DNA from: Methylocystis sp.
GTDB lineage: Bacteria > Pseudomonadota > Alphaproteobacteria > Rhizobiales > Beijerinckiaceae
Length of the DNA stretch: 40,175 nt
NCBI GenBank assembly: GCA_024506175.1
Contig: JAMBEQ010000261.1
Location: forward strand, 1 to 40,175
Reading direction: 5' to 3'
The position numbers were made by a program, and so were the translations under genes. Positions 27,001 through 35,938 of the stretch are shown here, one piece after another. The notes beneath the pieces are model-generated. The model had not been told where the DNA came from. It searched no databases and saw only the letters and a list, made by a program, of their open reading frames with translations. Positions within the stretch are counted from its first letter, which is position 1. Every line of letters starts with the position of its first letter.

Positions 27001-27016
27001 TGTCAAATTGTTGACA
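27001..27016. promoter_or_regulatory. Palindrome with TTGACA upstream of manC
   Basis: TGTCAA-ATTG-TTGACA is a perfect inverted repeat just after the helicase stop. Its right arm equals a consensus -35 hexamer, but no good -10 lies 17 bp on. It could be a small operator controlling manC or the loop of a weak terminator. Confidence 0.35.
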
Positions 27017-27155
27017 AGAAACGAGCGGATTGACGGTTCCGTCCGAGTTTTCCGTGGTTGCGGACCTTTCGGTCGAAGACGCTTGTCATACGGGCTTTTC
27101 CTGGCTGGCTCCCACACCGGCCGGCGGTGAATTTGTCACGGCTGGAGAGGATTGA

Positions 27156-28568
27156 ATGAAAAAAATTCTGCCTGTCGTCATGTGCGGCGGTTCTGGCACG
27201 CGGGTTTGGCCCGAGTCGCGTGAGACGCTCCCCAAGCAATTTATCCCGCTCGTCGGCGAGCGCTCGACCTTCCAGACCACCATGGCGATGCTGGCGGATC
27301 CCGCCTTCGAGAAGCCGATCGTCATCTCCAATAGCGACTACCGCTTCCTGATCTCCGATCAGCTGCGTGAGATCGGCGCAGCGGCCGACATCGTCCTCGA
27401 GCCCTCGCGCCGCGATTCCGGCCCCGCGGTCGCCGTGGCGGCCGGCCTCGCCGCACGCCGCGCGCCAGATACGATCGTGGTCGTGCTCGCCGCCGACCAC
27501 GTGGTGCGCGACCGCGCCGGTCTTGTCGCGCTGTGCAAGAAAGCCGCCGAGGCCGCCGCCGAGGGCTATATCGTGACGCTCGGCGTGAAGCCCGACAGTC
27601 CCGCGACGGGCTACGGCTATCTGCGCCCCGGCGAGCCGATCCATCCTGGGGCCGAGGTGCTCGCGCTCGACGCCTTCGTCGAAAAGCCGGATCGCGAGAC
27701 GGCGCAGCGCTACATCGAGGCCGGCTATTTCTGGAACAGCGGCAATTTCATCTTCCGCGCCGACGTGATGCAGGCCGAGATCGCCCATTTCGAGCCCGCG
27801 ATCTCCGAGGCCGCGGAGGCGGCGATCGAGGGCGCGGTCAAAGACCTCGATTTCTGCGTGCTGAACGCCGAGGCTTTCGCCCGCGCGCCCAAGAAATCCA
27901 TAGACTACGCCGTGATGGAGAAAACCGAGAAGGCGGCGCTGATCCCGGCCGACATCGGCTGGTCGGACGTCGGCACCTGGCGCGCGGTCTGGGAGCTCTC
28001 CGACAAGGACGAGAAGGGCAATTCGGTGCGCGGCCATGGCGTGGTGATGGACGCGTCGAACGTTCATGTCCGCTCGGAGGAGGCGTTGACCACTGTCGTT
28101 GGCGTCGACGATGTGATCGTGGTGACCACGCAGGACGCCGTGCTGGTGCTGAACCACGAGCACGGAGATCGCGTCAAAAATCTCGTCGACGAGCTGAAGA
28201 CTCAAAATCGCCGCGAGGCCGCCGCGCATAAGCGGATATTCCGCCCCTGGGGTTATTATCAGTCGATCGACGAGGGTCAGCGCTATCAGGTGAAGCGCAT
28301 CGTCGTGAAGCCGGGCGAGCGACTCTCGCTGCAGAAGCATTTCCACCGCGCCGAGCATTGGATCGTGGTGCGCGGCACGGCGGAAGTCGGCCGGGACGAA
28401 GAGGTGCATCTCGTCCACGAGAACGAGTCGATCTACCTGCCGATCGGCTGCAAGCACCGGCTCATCAATCCCGGCAAGATCGACCTCGAGTTGATCGAAG
28501 TGCAGACGGGCTCCTATCTCGGCGAGGACGACATCGTCAGATTCCAGGACGTATATAATCGGGGATAG
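27156..28568 (+). CDS. manC: Mannose-1-phosphate guanylyltransferase / mannose-6-phosphate isomerase
   Basis: A 470-residue bifunctional type II enzyme. The N-terminal nucleotidyltransferase has PVVMCGGSGTRVWPESRETL and PKQFIPL, with FVEKPDRETA (mannose-phosphate site) and WNSGNFIFRADV. The C-terminal cupin carries GERLSLQKHFHRAEHWIVV, with the metal-binding His residues of the isomerase. It makes GDP-mannose from fructose-6-phosphate/mannose-6-phosphate for capsule, LPS or exopolysaccharide synthesis. It lies 168 bp after the helicase and 77 bp before trpF, so it may be transcribed with trpF. Confidence 0.95.
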   Translation: MKKILPVVMCGGSGTRVWPESRETLPKQFIPLVGERSTFQTTMAMLADPAFEKPIVISNSDYRFLISDQLREIGAAADIVLEPSRRDSGPAVAVAAGLAARRAPDTIVVVLAADHVVRDRAGLVALCKKAAEAAAEGYIVTLGVKPDSPATGYGYLRPGEPIHPGAEVLALDAFVEKPDRETAQRYIEAGYFWNSGNFIFRADVMQAEIAHFEPAISEAAEAAIEGAVKDLDFCVLNAEAFARAPKKSIDYAVMEKTEKAALIPADIGWSDVGTWRAVWELSDKDEKGNSVRGHGVVMDASNVHVRSEEALTTVVGVDDVIVVTTQDAVLVLNHEHGDRVKNLVDELKTQNRREAAAHKRIFRPWGYYQSIDEGQRYQVKRIVVKPGERLSLQKHFHRAEHWIVVRGTAEVGRDEEVHLVHENESIYLPIGCKHRLINPGKIDLELIEVQTGSYLGEDDIVRFQDVYNRG

Positions 28569-28645
28569 GAACCGCCCGCCCTTCGGGCCAATTCACTGAC
28601 GGCGAGCTTGGAGGCTCGCGCCCGAGAGGCTCCCAAGAGGCTGCT

Positions 28646-29287
28646 TTGTCGAAGACCATCGTCAAAATTTGCGGTCTTTCTTCCCCGGAGAGCCTGCTCG
28701 CGGCCATTGCCGCCGGCGCGGATATGGCGGGCTTCGTTTTCTTTGAGAAGAGCCCGCGCCATATCGATCTGGAGACCGCCCGGGCGCTTGGCGCGCTGGC
28801 CTCAGGGCGCATTCGCAAGGTCGCGCTCACTGTCGACGCAACCGATGACGCGCTGGCGGCGATCGTCGGCGATCTCGTTCCAGACATGCTGCAACTGCAT
28901 GGGCATGAGCGCCCCGAGCGGGTGGCCGCCATCAAGTCCCGCTTCGGCCTCCCCGTGATAAAGGCGATCGGCGTCGCGACCGCCGGGGACGTTGAAACCG
29001 CCAACGCCTATGAGAGCGTCGCCGATATTCTGCTTTTCGACGCCAAGCCTGCGCCTGGCGCGGCGGTTCCTGGGGGCGCTGGCGTCAGCTTTGACTGGGC
29101 TTTGATGCGCGGCGTAAGTTCAGCCGGTTGGATGCTGTCCGGCGGGCTGGACCCCGAAAATGTGCAAGACGCTTTGCGCCGCACGCATGCCCCTGCGGTA
29201 GACGTGTCCTCAGGGGTCGAGCGCGAGAGCGGCGTCAAGGACGTAAACAAGATCAAAGCCTTCCTGGCGGCCGTCCGATCGCTTTGA
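28646..29287 (+). CDS. trpF: Phosphoribosylanthranilate isomerase
   Basis: A 213-residue TIM-barrel enzyme for the third dedicated step of tryptophan synthesis. Diagnostic segments are VKICGLSSPESLLAAI (catalytic Cys), GFVFFEKSPRHI, LQLHGHERPERVAAIK (strand with His), and the C-terminal phosphate site MLSGGLDPENV with VDVSSGVERESGVKD. The start is TTG at 28646, supported by AGAGG upstream. It is next to manC and an oxalate/formate-type transporter, away from trpB at 1299-2537. Confidence 0.96.
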   Translation: MSKTIVKICGLSSPESLLAAIAAGADMAGFVFFEKSPRHIDLETARALGALASGRIRKVALTVDATDDALAAIVGDLVPDMLQLHGHERPERVAAIKSRFGLPVIKAIGVATAGDVETANAYESVADILLFDAKPAPGAAVPGGAGVSFDWALMRGVSSAGWMLSGGLDPENVQDALRRTHAPAVDVSSGVERESGVKDVNKIKAFLAAVRSL

Positions 29288-29361
29288 CGCGGGCGGGAAG
29301 GCCTCGAGCTAGTGGCCCCCGCGTCAGCGGCGCCGGGTCGGGTCCCCCGCGCCAAATGGTC

Positions 29362-29400
29362 GTTTCTGCCGAGAAACCCTACGGCCCCGAAGCAGCTTCG
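29362..29400. promoter_or_regulatory. Two small palindromes between trpF and the OFA transporter
   Basis: GTTTCT-GCCG-AGAAAC (29362-29377) and CGAAGC-A-GCTTCG (29388-29400) are perfect inverted repeats in the 201-bp gap. The first could be a hairpin after trpF, the second an operator for the transporter gene. No convincing T-run or promoter is visible. Confidence 0.3.
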
Positions 29401-29488
29401 TTGATCATTTTACTGCGGTGCGATATGCAGGGGCCGATAAGCTCGCCTGTCTTCACGAGTTGTCTTCACCGCCCGGAAAGGTCGAGAG

Positions 29489-31204
29489 ATGGACGTCGCC
29501 GTTGCCCCGCAACCGAGTTTTTTGAGCCGCGAACGTTCCATCGCATCGCCGACATTCAACCGCTGGCTCGTGCCGCCTGCTGCGCTCGCAATTCATCTGT
29601 GCATCGGCATGATCTACGGCTTTTCAGTGTTCTGGCTGCCGTTGCGCAACGCGGTCGGCATCACGAAGCCTGTGCCCTGCCCGGAGAATATGGGCTTTCT
29701 TCAATCGTTGGTCGCGACGAACTGCGACTGGACCAACCAGTCGCTTGGATGGACTTTTAGTCTCGCCATCGTGTTCCTCGGCTCCTCAGCCGCCGTCTTC
29801 GGCCATTGGCTGGAGAGCGCCGGCCCGCGCAAGGCTGGGCTCGCCGCCGCGGCTTGCTGGTCGGGCGGGCTGCTGATCTCGGCGCTCGGCGTCTATCTGC
29901 ATCAGATCTGGATGCTGTGGCTCGGCTCGGGCGTCATCGGCGGCATCGGCCTCGGGCTCGGCTATATCTCGCCGGTCTCGACCCTCATCAAATGGTTCCC
30001 GGACCGGCGCGGTCTCGCCACTGGCCTCGCCATCATGGGCTTCGGCGGCGGCGCGATGATCGGCGCGCCGCTCGCGGACCGCCTGATGAAACATTTCGCC
30101 ACGCCGGATTCCGTCGGCGTATGGCAGACCTTCGTCGTGCTTGCCGCAATCTATGTTGTGTTCATGGTCGCTGGGGCGCTCGGCTACCGCGTGCCGCCCG
30201 AGGGCTGGACGCCCGCCGGCTGGACGCCGCCGGCTCCCGCCGCCAATGCGCTCGTCACTCACCGCCACGTGCATCTCGATCGCGCCTGGAAGACCCCCCA
30301 ATTCTGGCTGCTCTGGGCGGTGCTGATGCTCAACGTCAGCGCGGGCATCGGCGTTCTCTACATTGCATCGCCCATGCTGCAGGAAGTGTTCGGCGGCCGC
30401 CTGCTCGGAGTTGATGCTGGCTTCGACGCCCTGTCGCCCGACCAGCGCAAGCAGATCGCGACCGTCGCCGCCGGCTTCACGGGTCTCTTGAGCCTGTGCA
30501 ATATTTTCGGTCGAATCGGCTGGGCGTCGGCGTCGGACAAGCTCGGGCGCAAGACGACTTACGCCATTTTCTTCATCCTCGGCGTTCTCCTCTACGCGGC
30601 CGCTCCTTCCGCCGCCCATGCCGGCTTCGTATCTCTCTTCGTGCTCGCCTTCTGCGTGATTCTCACGATGTACGGCGGAGGCTTCGCGACCATTCCGGCC
30701 TATCTTGCCGATATGTTCGGCACGCATATGGTCGGCGCAATTCATGGCCGTCTGCTTACCGCTTGGTCGACGGCGGGCGTGGTGGGTCCCTGGCTCGTGA
30801 ACTATTTCCACGATGCGCAGCTCAAGGCGGGCGTACCCCGTGAGGCGGTCTATAACCAGATCATGTATTTGCTGGCCGGGCTGCTGGTCATCGGCCTCAT
30901 TTGCGATCTGCTCGTCCGGCCGGTCGCGGAAAAAAATTACATGAGCGATGAGGAACTCGCGGCGGAGAAGAAGACCAGCGTCGCTGCGGTCAGGGACGAG
31001 GAACGCGAAACTCACGCCGACTTCGAGGATTTCATCGAGGAGGGCCTGGAGCCCGTGACCCGTCGGACTTCGGCTGCAGTCGCGCGTCGTCCGGCGTCCG
31101 GTGGGGTTTCCCCCGGCTTGGTCCTCGCCTGGGCGGCGGTCGGCGTCCCGCTCCTCTGGGGCGTGTGGACGACCCTGATCAAGGCGTTCGCGCTCTTTCA
31201 TTAA
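29489..31204 (+). CDS. OFA-type MFS transporter (oxalate/formate family), fused small subunit
   Basis: A 571-residue transporter with 12 hydrophobic spans and the long first outer loop of the oxalate:formate antiporter family. Key segments are IHLCIGMIYGFSVFWLPLRN, WFPDRRGLATGLAIMGFGGG (MFS loop 4-5), and NIFGRIGWASASDKLGRK (the second MFS signature loop). After the core (about residue 485) comes a charged cytoplasmic stretch and then an additional hydrophobic span, LVLAWAAVGVPLLWGVWTTL. That span resembles the separate one-span small subunit found next to OFA transporters in many proteobacteria, so this looks like a natural fusion. The substrate is inferred to be a small carboxylate. Confidence 0.88.
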   Translation: MDVAVAPQPSFLSRERSIASPTFNRWLVPPAALAIHLCIGMIYGFSVFWLPLRNAVGITKPVPCPENMGFLQSLVATNCDWTNQSLGWTFSLAIVFLGSSAAVFGHWLESAGPRKAGLAAAACWSGGLLISALGVYLHQIWMLWLGSGVIGGIGLGLGYISPVSTLIKWFPDRRGLATGLAIMGFGGGAMIGAPLADRLMKHFATPDSVGVWQTFVVLAAIYVVFMVAGALGYRVPPEGWTPAGWTPPAPAANALVTHRHVHLDRAWKTPQFWLLWAVLMLNVSAGIGVLYIASPMLQEVFGGRLLGVDAGFDALSPDQRKQIATVAAGFTGLLSLCNIFGRIGWASASDKLGRKTTYAIFFILGVLLYAAAPSAAHAGFVSLFVLAFCVILTMYGGGFATIPAYLADMFGTHMVGAIHGRLLTAWSTAGVVGPWLVNYFHDAQLKAGVPREAVYNQIMYLLAGLLVIGLICDLLVRPVAEKNYMSDEELAAEKKTSVAAVRDEERETHADFEDFIEEGLEPVTRRTSAAVARRPASGGVSPGLVLAWAAVGVPLLWGVWTTLIKAFALFH

Positions 31205-31292
31205 TGCTTAGGGGAAAAGGCCCGCTTCTGCGCGGCGGAGCGCCGCGGCCGGCGAATCTCGTCGTCCGCGCGTTCGTCGTGTTTTCGCTCCA

Positions 31293-31298
31293 TTAACC
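31293..31298. promoter_or_regulatory. TTAACC half-site before uppP
   Basis: The sequence CATTAACCAGATTTACGG lies about 70 bp before the uppP start. TTAACC is the CtrA half-site in alphaproteobacteria, but the second half (TTTACG) is a poor match. Similar TTAACC half-sites precede the M23 gene and tex. Confidence 0.3.
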
Positions 31299-31366
31299 AG
31301 ATTTACGGATGGTTGATGTTCCGTGAGCACGCGTCCGCGGACGCGCACTATCCCGGCGGAGAAAAA

Positions 31367-32239
31367 ATGACGACGGCTTGCACCAATGGTCTCGATACGG
31401 GTTTTGTCGACCTGGGCTATATGAAAGTCGCAGCGCTCGGCGTCGTACAGGGGATTACGGAACTTCTTCCGATTTCCTCCACAGCACATATGCGCATCGT
31501 TCCGGCGCTGCTTGGCTGGAAAGACCCCGGTTCGGCCTTCTCGGCCGCCATGCAGCTCGCGGCGCTCGCCGCTGTGGTGAGTTATTTCTGGGGCGACATT
31601 CGCGCGCTCGCGGTCGGCTCGGTCAGGGCCGCCGTTAGGCGCGACTTCAGCGATTGGACTTTCCGCTTCGTCATGTGGATCGGCCTGGCGACCGTGCCGA
31701 TCGGCGTCGCGGGCATTCTCCTGTCGCATACGCTCAATACCTGCGGCTCGCCGCTGCGCTCGCTTCCCGTCATCGGCATTTCCTGCATTGTGATGGCGGC
31801 TTTGCTGGCGATCGCCGAGCTCTACTGCAATCACAAGCGGTCGCTCGACCATGTGAGCCTGAAGGATGCGCTGATCGTCGGCTTCGCCCAGGTCGGCGCG
31901 CTCGTTCCGGGCGTGTCACGCTCGGGCTCGACGCTGACGGCGGCGCTCTTTCTCGATCTCAAGCGCGAAGAGGCCGCCCGGTTCTCCTTCCTTCTCGGTC
32001 TGCCGGCCATCGCTCTCGCCGGGCTCAAGGAGCTCTGGGAGCTGCATAAGGCGCATCTCGATTTTCACGGCTGGTCGGTGCTGACGCTCGGCCTCCTTGT
32101 CGCGTCGCTGTCAGCCTTCGCGGCGATCTGGGGTTTGCTGCGCATCCTCGAGCGCTTTTCAGCCTGGCCTTTCGTCGCCTATCGCGCCTTTATCGGCGTG
32201 GTGCTGCTCGTCGGCTTTTACGGCGGGTTCCTGGCTTGA
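31367..32239 (+). CDS. uppP: Undecaprenyl-diphosphate phosphatase
   Basis: A 290-residue multispanning enzyme that dephosphorylates undecaprenyl diphosphate, recycling the lipid carrier for peptidoglycan and polysaccharides; overexpression gives bacitracin resistance. Active-site motifs are intact: VVQGITELLPISSTAHM (the QxxxE plus PxSSxxH region) and PGVSRSGSTL. The start at 31367 is chosen for GGAG 5 nt upstream; an upstream in-frame ATG at 31313 adds 18 polar residues. It is convergent with ccrM at a 26-bp gap. Confidence 0.95.
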   Translation: MTTACTNGLDTGFVDLGYMKVAALGVVQGITELLPISSTAHMRIVPALLGWKDPGSAFSAAMQLAALAAVVSYFWGDIRALAVGSVRAAVRRDFSDWTFRFVMWIGLATVPIGVAGILLSHTLNTCGSPLRSLPVIGISCIVMAALLAIAELYCNHKRSLDHVSLKDALIVGFAQVGALVPGVSRSGSTLTAALFLDLKREEAARFSFLLGLPAIALAGLKELWELHKAHLDFHGWSVLTLGLLVASLSAFAAIWGLLRILERFSAWPFVAYRAFIGVVLLVGFYGGFLA

Positions 32240-32265
32240 ATGGAGGATTGCGGGGCGCTTTTCGC

Positions 32266-33519
<1,254 letters not shown>

Positions 33520-33588
33520 GTGGGCCGCGTCTCTTTTTCGAACGGAAAACTTAAATAAATTAAAGAACGTGGTTCGGCGGAAAGCCGC

Positions 33589-34197
33589 TCAGCGATCGCG
33601 CAGGGGCGAGAAGCTCAAGCGATGGGCGGGGGAGGGCCCGCATTCGCGCAAGGCGTCGAGATGGCGGGGCGCCGCATAGCCGACATTGGTTTCAAACCCG
33701 TAGTTTGGAAAAACGGCGCTCAGCCGTCGCATCATGGCGTCGCGCGCGACTTTTGCGATGATCGACGCCGCGGCGATGGAAAGCGTCGAGGCGTCGCCCT
33801 TGACGATGGCGCGGCAGGGACAGGAAAGGCGCGGTGGGTCAGAGCCGTCAATGAGCGCATAGGCGGGCGCGTGAGACAGAGCGGAGACGGCGCGGACCAT
33901 CGCGGCGAGCGACGCCTGCCGGATGTTCATCGCGTCGATTTCGGCCGGGGTGACAAAGGCGACGCCAACCGCGACCGCCGTTTCCATGATTCGGTCGAAT
34001 GCGGTTTCCCGCTCCTTCTGGGTAAGCGCTTTCGAATCGTCGAGACCGCGCGGTAACCGCTTGGGATCGAGAATGACGGCGGCGGCGGCCACCGGCCCGG
34101 CGAGAGGGCCGCGACCGACTTCGTCGACGCCTGCAACGGGCCAAATCCCCTGCCGATACAGTCGGCCCTCGATGCGAAAATCCGGCCCTGCCGTCAT
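33589..34197 (-). CDS. rnhB: Ribonuclease HII
   Basis: A 202-residue nuclease that cuts RNA in RNA-DNA hybrids and removes misincorporated ribonucleotides. Catalytic acids are in GVDEVGRGPLAGPV (D and E) and in AYALIDGSD, with LDDSKALTQKERE as the second conserved block and SIAAASIIAKVARDAMM as the fourth. It ends with HRLSFSPLRDR, the usual RNase HII C-terminus. rnhB next to ccrM is a common alphaproteobacterial arrangement; here the radical SAM gene lies upstream on the same strand (107-bp gap). Confidence 0.95.
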   Translation of the reverse strand: MTAGPDFRIEGRLYRQGIWPVAGVDEVGRGPLAGPVAAAAVILDPKRLPRGLDDSKALTQKERETAFDRIMETAVAVGVAFVTPAEIDAMNIRQASLAAMVRAVSALSHAPAYALIDGSDPPRLSCPCRAIVKGDASTLSIAAASIIAKVARDAMMRRLSAVFPNYGFETNVGYAAPRHLDALRECGPSPAHRLSFSPLRDR

Positions 34198-34304
34198 AGG
34201 GTCAGGCTCGGGAGTTGGAGGAATTGGCGCGCGCGTTTACTCATAAGCTCTAGAAAGCGTTTGGCCGTCTCGTTGGCAAGAAAAATTGCCGTCGCCATGG
34301 ACTC

Positions 34305-35423
34305 TCAAAAAAGGCTGAGCTGCTGGGGCCCCTTGCGTGGCGGCTCGAAGAGATCGGAGCGCAATTTGAACGTAGAATTTGAAAAACCGAGGCGCTTCGC
34401 CGCCAGCTCGAAACGTCGGCCAATCATCCATGCATAGGGCCCCTCGCCAGTGAAACGTTTGCCGAAAGTGGGGTCGTACAGCTTGCCGCCGCGCGTCGAG
34501 CGCACGAGCGAGAGGGCGCGTCGGGCCTTGTCCGGGAAATGGGCGACGAGCCATTCGCTGAAGAGGTCGCGCACCTCGAGCGGCAGGCGCAGCATAATAT
34601 AGCCGGCTTCGCGCGCGCCCGCGGCATGGGCGCGCGCCAGGATCGCCTCCATCTCTTCGTCATTGATCGCGGGAACGACGGGCGCGATCATCACTGCAAC
34701 GGGCACGCCGGCGGCGGCGAGCTTTTCCATGGCGTCGAGACGGCGCTCTGGCGTGGCGGCGCGCGGCTCCATGGTTCGGGCAAGGCTTGGGTCGAGAGTC
34801 GTCACCGAAAAGGCGACCTTGGCGAGTCCGTCACGCGCCATTGGAGCCAGCAGATCGGCGTCGCGCAAGACGAGCGCCGATTTCGTGACAATCGCGACCG
34901 GATGTTTCGCGCGCGCCAGCACCTCCAGGATCGAGCGCATAATCCGGTGGCGCTTTTCCGAAGGCTGGTAAGGGTCGGTGTTCGTGCCGATGGCGATGAT
35001 TTTCGGAACATAATTCGGCGCTGAAAGCTCGCGCTCCAAAAGCGCGGCCGCGCCCTCTTTCACAAAAATCTCTGTTTCGAAATCGAGGCCAGGGGAGAAG
35101 CCGATATAGGCGTGCGTGGGCCGCGCGAAGCAATAGACGCAGCCGTGCTCGCAGCCGCGATAGGGATTAATGGAGCGGTCGAAGGCGATGTCGGGAGAAT
35201 CATTCTTCGTGATGATCGAGCGCGGTTTCTCGACGTGGATGTTGGTCTTCAGCGCCTCGAGGCTCTCGAGCGCGCCCCAGCCGTCGTCCGCCTCCTCGCG
35301 GATTTCCTTTTCATAGCGGCCGCTGCGCTTCGAAAGAGATCCGCGCCCGCGCCGCCGCTCGGGGTCGACCCGCGCTCCGATTTGCGCCTGCGCATCCGTC
35401 GAGATTTCAGCGAGCCGACCCAT
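34305..35423 (-). CDS. PA0069-family radical SAM protein with C-terminal clamp-binding motif
   Basis: A 372-residue radical SAM protein of the PA0069/Rv2578c family, distantly related to spore photoproduct lyase. The 4Fe-4S cluster motif is in NPYRGCEHGCVYCFARPTHA (C-x3-C-x2-C). The barrel continues with FSPGLDFETEIFVKE, IAIGTNTDPYQPSEK and VAFSVTTLDPSLARTMEP. The last residues are GPQQLSLF: QLSLF fits the bacterial beta-clamp-binding consensus QL(S/D)LF. The ATG has GGGAG 8 nt upstream. A GAAC-N7-GAAC LexA box lies 128 bp upstream. The enzyme's reaction is unknown; the cluster, motif and context point to DNA repair. Confidence 0.9.
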   Translation of the reverse strand: MGRLAEISTDAQAQIGARVDPERRRGRGSLSKRSGRYEKEIREEADDGWGALESLEALKTNIHVEKPRSIITKNDSPDIAFDRSINPYRGCEHGCVYCFARPTHAYIGFSPGLDFETEIFVKEGAAALLERELSAPNYVPKIIAIGTNTDPYQPSEKRHRIMRSILEVLARAKHPVAIVTKSALVLRDADLLAPMARDGLAKVAFSVTTLDPSLARTMEPRAATPERRLDAMEKLAAAGVPVAVMIAPVVPAINDEEMEAILARAHAAGAREAGYIMLRLPLEVRDLFSEWLVAHFPDKARRALSLVRSTRGGKLYDPTFGKRFTGEGPYAWMIGRRFELAAKRLGFSNSTFKLRSDLFEPPRKGPQQLSLF

Positions 35424-35452
35424 GATCCACTCCCGACAAAACGGCCCCTAAG

Positions 35453-35478
35453 GGGAGGCCGGCCGGAGCCGGCCTCCC
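35453..35478. promoter_or_regulatory. 11-bp stem hairpin in the radical SAM gene leader
   Basis: GGGAGGCCGGC (35453-35463) and GCCGGCCTCCC (35468-35478) form a very stable stem with a 4-nt loop, between the LexA box and the gene's start. Its position in the 5' leader could limit basal expression. There is no T-run, so a terminator for another gene is unlikely. Confidence 0.45.
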
Positions 35479-35550
35479 GTGATCGCGACTTTGGGGACTT
35501 GATGTCCCGTCGCGGCTCGACCTGCCGGAGCGGAACATAGCGCGAATAAA

Positions 35551-35565
35551 GAACGAATAAAGAAC
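35551..35565. promoter_or_regulatory. LexA box (GAAC-N7-GAAC)
   Basis: GAAC-GAATAAA-GAAC matches the alphaproteobacterial LexA-binding consensus exactly (GTTC-N7-GTTC on the other strand). It is embedded in two tandem copies of GAATAAAGAAC (35544-35565), one of the few AT-rich patches in this spacer. It sits between the minus-strand radical SAM gene (128 bp away) and the plus-strand small gene (137 bp away). Confidence 0.7.
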
Positions 35566-35701
35566 ATTCTCGGAGCATGCAAGAGGGTTTAAAATGAAGT
35601 TAAGCGCTCGGGCGGGCGGGCGCGTGTCCGCAACGCGCGTTGGCGCACGGCAAAACCTCGCGCGCTGACCGATGACTGCGCTCACAGACCGGAGCAAAAA
35701 G

Positions 35702-35938
35702 ATGCGCTGGAGCCAGTTGAAGAAGATGATCGAAGCGACTTTCGCAGACCACGTGAAGGGTCGGGTCGAGGTCTTCGTCACGCGCTATCGCCATGCTCAC
35801 GACGCTGCCGGCGAAGCCTGGATCGTCATCGGGGGGAAGCGGCGGCTTGCGGCTCTCGACACAAAAAAGGAGACGGCGCTCGCGCGCCGCCTCCATGCGT
35901 TTCGTTGCGAGGTCGAGAATGTGGTCTTGCTCGATTAG
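35702..35938 (+). CDS. Small conserved protein, SF0329-like
   Basis: A 78-residue protein beginning MRWSQLKKMIEATFADHVKG, followed by RVEVFVTRYRHAHDAAGEAW. This pattern resembles the short SF0329-like family of unknown function (recalled, not searched). The start at 35702 has GGAG 7 nt upstream; an earlier ATG at 35672 lacks one. Its stop overlaps the homospermidine synthase stop by 4 bp (TTAG, 35935-35938). It faces the LexA box from the other side, so it may share the SOS promoter region. Confidence 0.65.
   Translation: MRWSQLKKMIEATFADHVKGRVEVFVTRYRHAHDAAGEAWIVIGGKRRLAALDTKKETALARRLHAFRCEVENVVLLD

Noticed and set aside
27003-28457. 484-codon minus-strand frame opposite manC
   Set aside because: Antisense shadow of manC.
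29786-31201. 471-codon minus-strand frame opposite the transporter
   Set aside because: Antisense shadow; composition is the complement pattern of membrane-span codons.
33551-33563. TTAA-ATAAA-TTAA as a CtrA box before ccrM
   Set aside because: The spacing is 5, not the required 7, and the CC extension is missing, so it is kept only as an AT-rich promoter-like patch.
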